The translations under genes and the position numbers were made by a program. A stretch of 64,000 nucleotides of DNA, taken from Candidatus Thiosymbion ectosymbiont of Catanema sp. Cochon2018. Lineage in GTDB: Bacteria > Pseudomonadota > Gammaproteobacteria > Chromatiales > Chromatiaceae. This document shows, piece by piece, positions 59,947-64,000 of the stretch; within the stretch, counting starts at the first letter, position 1; each line of letters opens with the position of its first letter. The stretch is taken from positions 615,449 to 679,448 of the forward strand of contig WYCW01000002.1 in the NCBI GenBank assembly GCA_011392765.1, written 5' to 3'. Below the pieces are notes generated by a model, which was given only the letters and a program-made list of their open reading frames with translations, searched no databases and was not told the origin of the DNA.

Positions 59947-60669
59947 TTGGTCATCGACATCAAAGATCTGGAGTTTCGCTGGCATCCCGGCGGCGAAACC
60001 GTGCTCTCCCTCGAGACCATGCGGGTCGATCCCGGTGAGCACCTGTTCATCGAAGGTCCCAGCGGTAGCGGCAAGAGCACGCTGCTCAGTCTGTTGGCCG
60101 GCGTCACTACCACCCAGGCCGGCTCGGTTCGGGTACTCGATCGCCCACTGGAGCGACTCGGCAGCGTGGAACGGGATCACTTTCGTGCCGATCACGTCGG
60201 CTACATCTTTCAGATGTTCAACTTGATCCCTTATCTTTCGGTGGTCGACAATGTCTTGCTGCCTTGCCGGTTCTCGGCACGCCGCCGCGACAGGGCCCTG
60301 ACCCGGGGTGGCGGGCTGGAGGCAGAGGCCCGGCGCCTGCTCGGCCACCTCGACATGGACCACCCCGAGCTCCTTGGCCGCGCGGTGACGACCCTGAGCG
60401 TTGGCCAGCAGCAACGGGTGGCCGCCGCGCGTGCCCTGATGGGCTCCCCCGAGCTGTTGATCGCCGATGAGCCGACCTCATCACTGGATGCGGATCGCCG
60501 CGAGTCCTTCATCCGGCTGCTGTTCGACGAATGCCGGCAAGCCGCATCGACCCTGGTGTTCGTCAGTCACGACGCTACTCTGGAATGCCTGTTCCATCGA
60601 ACCGTCAATCTAGCCCGGATCAACCGGCGACCGGGCACCCTCATAGATGCAGCCGAAATGGGAACCTGA
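59947..60669 (+). CDS. ABC transporter ATP-binding protein (LolD/MacB-type)
   Basis: The TTG start at 59947 follows GGAGGGAGG. Walker A is EGPSGSGKSTLLSLLAG, then the Q-loop VGYIFQMFNLIPYLSVVDNV, a somewhat altered signature LSVGQQQRVAAARAL, Walker B LLIADEPTSSLDADR and the switch VFVSHDATL. This is the type that pairs with FtsX/MacB-like permeases, as here. The earlier frame from 59857 runs through repeat DNA. Its role in zinc uptake is inferred from the operon. Confidence 0.85.
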   Translation: MVIDIKDLEFRWHPGGETVLSLETMRVDPGEHLFIEGPSGSGKSTLLSLLAGVTTTQAGSVRVLDRPLERLGSVERDHFRADHVGYIFQMFNLIPYLSVVDNVLLPCRFSARRRDRALTRGGGLEAEARRLLGHLDMDHPELLGRAVTTLSVGQQQRVAAARALMGSPELLIADEPTSSLDADRRESFIRLLFDECRQAASTLVFVSHDATLECLFHRTVNLARINRRPGTLIDAAEMGT

Positions 60670-60672
60670 GAC

Positions 60673-61932
60673 ATGCCGATCGTCTCACTGGCCTTCAAGA
60701 GCCTGCTCAATCGTCGGTTCACGGCCGCGCTGACGGTGATGTCGATTGCGCTGAGCGTCGCCTTGCTCGTCGGTGTCGAACGGCTGCGGACAGAGGCGCG
60801 CGCGAGCTTCGCCAATACCCTATCGGGCACCGACCTGATCGTCGGTGCGCGCAGCGGAGCTGTGCAGCTGCTCCTGTACTCTGTATTCCGCATCGGCGAT
60901 GCCACCAACAACATGTCTTGGCAGAGCTACCAGGACATCGCCCGACATCCGAAGGTCGCTTGGAGCGTACCGCTCTCGTTGGGCGATTCGCACCGCGGGT
61001 TCCGCGTGCTCGGCACGAGCCAGGCATACTTCGAACGCTACCAATACGCGCGCGACCGCCGACTGGTCCTGGCCGAGGGGGGGCCGTTTTCCGATCTCTA
61101 CGATGCCGTGCTCGGTGCCGAGGTCGCCACGGAGCTCGGTTACCGGATCGGCGATCCGATCGTCGTGGCGCACGGCGCCAGTGACGTGAGCTTCGCCCGG
61201 CACGAGGACAAGCCGTTTCGCGTGTCCGGCATCCTGGCGCGCACCGGCACGCCGGTGGATCGCACCGTGCATGTCAGTCTCGAGGCAATCGAGGCCATTC
61301 ACATCGATTGGCAGAGCGGTGCGCCACTCCCCGGTCTCTCGGTCTCGGCGGAACAGGCGCGGAAGATGGACCTGACCCCCAAGGCCATCACCGCCGCCCT
61401 GGTCGGTCTGAAGTCCAAGGTCGCGACCTTCTCGGTGCAGCGGTACGTCAACGAGTACCCGGAGGAGCCCCTGTCCGCCATCCTGCCGGGTGTCGCCTTG
61501 AGCCAGCTGTGGGGCCTGATCGGTGTGGCCGAGAACGCCCTGCTCGTGGTCTCGGCCTTCGTGGTGGTGGTGGGCCTGTTCGGCATGTTGACCGCGCTGC
61601 TGACCAGTCTCAACGAGCGCCGGCGCGAGATGGCAATCCTGCGCTCCGTGGGCGCGCGACCCGGGCATGTGTTCGCGCTCATCATGGGAGAGGCCGGATT
61701 TCTGACGCTGATCGGCATTGCGCTTGGTCTCGGGCTGCTGTATCTCTTGCTGCTTTTCGCCCAGCCCTTGATGGAGAGCATGTACGGAATCTTTATCGCT
61801 ATCGGCAGTCCTTCAAGCTACGAGCTCCTGTTGCTCGGCGCACTGGTCATCGCGGGGTTCGTCGTCGGTAGCATTCCGGCGTACCGCGCCTACAGGTATT
61901 CGTTGGCGGACGGTCTGTCGATCCGCATCTAG
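60673..61932 (+). CDS. ABC transporter permease (FtsX/MacB-type)
   Basis: The 419-residue protein has one N-terminal helix (LTVMSIALSVALLVGVERL), a large periplasmic domain with LSGTDLIVGARSGAVQLLLY, and three C-terminal helices around ENALLVVSAFVVVVGLFGML, RRREMAILRSVGARPGHVFA and LLLLGALVIAGFVVGSIPAY. It starts three bases after the ATPase gene. Such permeases drive periplasmic work rather than classic import. Confidence 0.87.
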   Translation: MPIVSLAFKSLLNRRFTAALTVMSIALSVALLVGVERLRTEARASFANTLSGTDLIVGARSGAVQLLLYSVFRIGDATNNMSWQSYQDIARHPKVAWSVPLSLGDSHRGFRVLGTSQAYFERYQYARDRRLVLAEGGPFSDLYDAVLGAEVATELGYRIGDPIVVAHGASDVSFARHEDKPFRVSGILARTGTPVDRTVHVSLEAIEAIHIDWQSGAPLPGLSVSAEQARKMDLTPKAITAALVGLKSKVATFSVQRYVNEYPEEPLSAILPGVALSQLWGLIGVAENALLVVSAFVVVVGLFGMLTALLTSLNERRREMAILRSVGARPGHVFALIMGEAGFLTLIGIALGLGLLYLLLLFAQPLMESMYGIFIAIGSPSSYELLLLGALVIAGFVVGSIPAYRAYRYSLADGLSIRI

Positions 61933-61973
61933 GGCGATTTCTCCGGTATTCTCCATATTCCCGCCGACATTCG

Positions 61974-62714
61974 ATGCCAACATCAGCTTTACGAACCCTC
62001 GCGCCAAGCCTACTCGTGTTGCTGCTAAGCGCTTGCGGTGATGAAACCGGACCGTCAACGACGGCGCCGATCTATACCGCGTCATCGGAAACTCCGGCAG
62101 TCTCTCGGGTGGCGCAAGCGCAGGACAACGCGTTGGCGCTGGCGGAGCTCGCGGCCGACCCCGAGCCGGCGGCACCATCGAAGCCGAAACCCGAACGGTC
62201 TGAGAACGAGGGATCGGACGCTCTGCAAAGCGAATCCGAAGGCCCTGGGCAGGAGTCCGACGCCGTGACCGAGCTGGAATGGGACGCCCTGATCCCGGAG
62301 GAGTGGCGGCCCGACAAGATCATGGCGCGGTACAAGGTGGAGGAGCTCGAAGACGACGATCCGCGCGCGCAGGAGCTCATGGAGAAACTTCAGGCGCTGT
62401 GGAAGAAGGCACCGGTGGTCCAAGATCTGGACAGAAAACGGGTGAAGCTGCCCGGTTTCGTCGTGCCCTTGGACACGGACGGACAGAGAATCGGCGAGTT
62501 TCTCCTGGTCCCCTATTACGGCGCCTGTATTCACGTACCGCCCCCGCCGGCGAATCAGACCGTCCACGTGGTCACGGGTACCGATCGTGAGTATCAGGGC
62601 GGACTCTTCGACCCAGTTTGGGTCAGCGGGATTCTGAAGGTCGAATCCTCCTCCAGCGAGCTGGCCGATGCCGGTTATCGCCTGGAGGCGACCACCGTCG
62701 AGCCCTACGAGTGA
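61974..62714 (+). CDS. DUF3299-family lipoprotein
   Basis: The N-terminus LAPSLLVLLLSACGDETG is a lipoprotein signal with the lipobox LLSAC. A low-complexity region rich in Ala, Pro, Ser and Glu follows. The C-terminal half has LPGFVVPLDTDGQRIGEFLL and VPYYGACIHVPPPPANQTVH, the DUF3299 hallmark. Proteins of this family are found with ZrgA-like clusters. It is the last gene of the zinc operon. Confidence 0.82.
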   Translation: MPTSALRTLAPSLLVLLLSACGDETGPSTTAPIYTASSETPAVSRVAQAQDNALALAELAADPEPAAPSKPKPERSENEGSDALQSESEGPGQESDAVTELEWDALIPEEWRPDKIMARYKVEELEDDDPRAQELMEKLQALWKKAPVVQDLDRKRVKLPGFVVPLDTDGQRIGEFLLVPYYGACIHVPPPPANQTVHVVTGTDREYQGGLFDPVWVSGILKVESSSSELADAGYRLEATTVEPYE

Positions 62715-62746
62715 GACCCTGCCTTCGGCGAATCTCTGCTCAGAGT

Positions 62747-62799
62747 GGGGTCAGGTCTTGACCTGTGCCTTCAAGGGTCACGGATCAAGACCCGACCCC
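62747..62799. repeat. 53-bp palindromic repeat, copy 2 (inverted)
   Basis: Same 53-bp palindrome as at 10248 and 63851 but in reverse orientation, with one change in the right arm (GACCCGACCCC). It follows the zinc operon and could form a strong RNA hairpin at its end. Confidence 0.85.
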
Positions 62800-62820
62800 T
62801 TTCCTTCCCAGCCTACAGCC

Positions 62821-63001
62821 TAGGGGGCGTTCTCAATTGAGCCAAATCATCATAAAAATCAAGCCTGTAGCCCGTAGGCTGGGTTACGGCCAGGGACGGC
62901 CAAACCCAGCACACGGTATTGCGGATCGGAAAAGCTGGGTTTCGTTCCTTGCCACCCAGCCTACGACACTTAGATGATTTATTAATTGAGAACGCCCCCT
63001 A
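62821..63001. mobile_element. 181-bp MITE
   Basis: Terminal inverted repeats TAGGGGGCGTTCTCAATTGA and its near-complement (19 of 20 bases match) enclose about 140 bases with internal copies of GGCTGGGTT-type sequence. There is no gene. The outermost bases are TA, fitting TA-targeting transposons. Confidence 0.8.
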
Positions 63002-63039
63002 CGGTCCTTTTTTAGACAGTCTCTAAGAAACCTCCGTGG

Positions 63040-63399
63040 TCAGACCAGCGTCACAGGCCCGTGGTCGTCGCAGTGATCGCCGTGCGGATGATGCAGCCGT
63101 CCGTCGACGAGGTAGTCCACATGATCCCCGTGCGGGATCGCTTCATGTCCACACCCCGGTCCGTGCCGGTGATCGGATGCCTGGCATGTGACGGTCTTGT
63201 GATTGCAGCCGTCGGGGTTGGTCGCGCCGACCTCGATGGTATGCTCATCATAATGCACCACACCGTCGGTCTCATGCGCATGGTGCAGGTGGTCGTCGTG
63301 CAGGTAATCGACATGATCGCCGTGACGAACCGCCTGATGGCCGCAGCCAGGCCCGTGCTCATGATCGTGATGGGGATGGGGGTTGCAAGGCTCGCTCAT
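63040..63399 (-). CDS. His-rich metal-binding protein with a duplicated module
   Basis: From MSEPCNPHPHHDHEHGPGC on, the 119 residues contain two copies of a module GPGCGH-x-A-x2-HGDHVDYL (one near the start, one near the end) plus HHAHETDGVVHYDEHTIEVG and several Cys. A cytoplasmic zinc or nickel buffer is likely. The start at 63399 is preferred because the longer frame overlaps the regulator gene. It lies 37 bases downstream of an ArsR-type regulator and is probably controlled by it. Confidence 0.7.
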   Translation of the reverse strand: MSEPCNPHPHHDHEHGPGCGHQAVRHGDHVDYLHDDHLHHAHETDGVVHYDEHTIEVGATNPDGCNHKTVTCQASDHRHGPGCGHEAIPHGDHVDYLVDGRLHHPHGDHCDDHGPVTLV

Positions 63400-63436
63400 C
63401 TTATTTCTCCGGGTGGGTTGACGCGCTTTCGACGCA

Positions 63437-63736
63437 TCAGTTTGTGTGCAAAACATGGTCGACCATGTCGTCGAGCATGTGCTCGACATGGGTGTCAGCG
63501 ATCGAATAGAAGGCGTGACGCCCCTCGCGCTCGACCTTGAGCAGTTCGGCGGTGCGCAACAGGCGTAGGTGATGGCTCACCAGCGACATCGACAGGCCGC
63601 TCGCCTCGGCGATGGCCGAGACCGAGCGCCGCTGGTGTCGGCAATTCAGTACGATGCTGAGCCGACTTGGGTCCCCCAGGAGGGCGAACATCCCCGCCAG
63701 CACCTGGCGCTGTGTGCTGTTCAGCTCTACTGACAC
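63437..63736 (-). CDS. ArsR/SmtB-family metal-responsive repressor
   Basis: The winged-helix core has FALLGDPSRLSIVLNCRHQR, SVSAIAEASGLSMSLVSHHL and RLLRTAELLKVEREGRHAFY. The C-terminal helix IADTHVEHMLDDMVDH carries Asp/His residues placed like the alpha-5 zinc site of SmtB/CzrA. The GTG at 63736 has GGAG upstream; the TTG at 63757 would leave no room for a ribosome site. It has no alpha-3 Cys pair, so a zinc, cobalt or nickel sensor is more likely than an arsenic one. Confidence 0.85.
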   Translation of the reverse strand: MSVELNSTQRQVLAGMFALLGDPSRLSIVLNCRHQRRSVSAIAEASGLSMSLVSHHLRLLRTAELLKVEREGRHAFYSIADTHVEHMLDDMVDHVLHTN

Positions 63737-63757
63737 TATCCGCTCCAAAACAAACAA

Positions 63758-63773
63758 TTGAATAATTATTCAA
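63758..63773. promoter_or_regulatory. Operator of the ArsR-type regulator
   Basis: TTGAATAATTATTCAA is a perfect 16-bp palindrome, 22 bases upstream of the regulator start. ArsR/SmtB proteins bind AT-rich palindromes of this kind, so autoregulation is expected. Confidence 0.75.
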
Positions 63774-63850
63774 ATTTAGGATAGCTGCCCCCCCTCCGGA
63801 AGTCAACCCAATCTTTCAGTGCCGGCTGTGACCGCCCCAACGCATGGGAT

Positions 63851-63903
63851 GGGGTCAGGTCTTGATCCGTGACCCTTGAAGGCACAGGTCAAGACCTGAC
63901 CCC
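63851..63903. repeat. 53-bp palindromic repeat, copy 3
   Basis: Identical arms GGGGTCAGGTCTTGA and the same inner bases as copy 1 at 10248-10300. It lies upstream of the ArsR-type regulator promoter. Confidence 0.85.
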
Positions 63904-63932
63904 TTTCCTCGGAAATCGCCTTTACGGCATAA

Positions 63933-63975
63933 AGGGTCAGAGTCCTTTACTGCCCTCATTAAGGGCTCTGACCCT
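63933..63975. repeat. Palindrome AGGGTCAGAG
   Basis: Arms AGGGTCAGAG and CTCTGACCCT enclose about 23 bases with a further CCCT/AGGG step. It sits 30 bases from copy 3 of the 53-bp repeat and may be another small dispersed palindrome. The last 25 bases of the window show nothing. Confidence 0.55.
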
Positions 63976-64000
63976 GAAGTATCCCCGCAAATCAGCCCGC

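Overview
ORGANISM. The window is GC-rich (roughly 60-65%) and reads like a chromosome segment of a gammaproteobacterium. A purple-sulfur or related Chromatiales-type genome would fit: an oxygen-independent cobalamin pathway (cbiX, cbiD, cbiG), a Zur-type zinc regulon, many toxin-antitoxin (TA) pairs and many families of small palindromic repeats. No rRNA, tRNA or ribosomal protein gene is present, so this placement is inference.

LAYOUT. 1-4.5 kb: remains of a ParDE pair, an Rpn-type nuclease, a patatin-like lipase, interspersed repeats and a GpgS-like glycosyltransferase. 4.6-9.1 kb: an RND efflux adaptor/pump pair. 9.1-17.1 kb: an accessory zone. It holds a PIN toxin pair, a degraded integron (intI pseudogene, attI-like site, an attC split by an ORF-less group IIC intron, and a two-gene radical-SAM/repeat-peptide RiPP cassette closed by an attC), a REP-associated transposase, a TumA/TumE pair and a CopG/RelE remnant. 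Diverged copies of the 3' end of the RND gene recur between these modules. 17.1-23.1 kb: a Zur-box-linked FAD protein, a periplasmic NTF2-like protein, an IS630 element, a cobalamin riboswitch and a decayed aztABC zinc importer. 23.1-25.1 kb: a probable undescribed mobile element, with non-autonomous relatives elsewhere in the window. 25.1-55.9 kb: the cobalamin pathway (cbiX, cobO, cobB, cobM, cbiC, cbiD, cobL, cobI, cbiG, cobE, cobJ, bluB, cobD, cobC, broken cobQ), split into blocks by defence and TA islands. Two of these islands are candidate defence systems: a methylase plus PD-(D/E)XK nuclease (27.1-30.8 kb), and a four-gene methylase, two-ATPase kinase, receiver and unknown-protein operon (43.2-49.1 kb). 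55.9-62.7 kb: an intact zinc-uptake regulon (znuA, znuC, znuB, zur, zrgA-like, an ABC pair, a DUF3299 lipoprotein). 62.7-64 kb: palindromic repeats, a MITE, and an ArsR regulator with a His-rich metal-binding protein.

HOW IT WORKS TOGETHER. The core themes are corrin-ring synthesis, adenosylation and lower-ligand supply, and zinc acquisition under Zur. A shared Zur-like box lies before the FAD gene, before the riboswitch/azt remnant and before znuA. On top of these lies a heavily recombined accessory layer. Several genes are broken: intI, the aztABC genes, cbiX, cobQ, a four-helix-bundle gene and several PIN toxins. The most novel-looking items are the RiPP cassette inside an integron, the two-component-like methylase operon, the head/tail mobile element, and the RND-end copies that bound TA modules.
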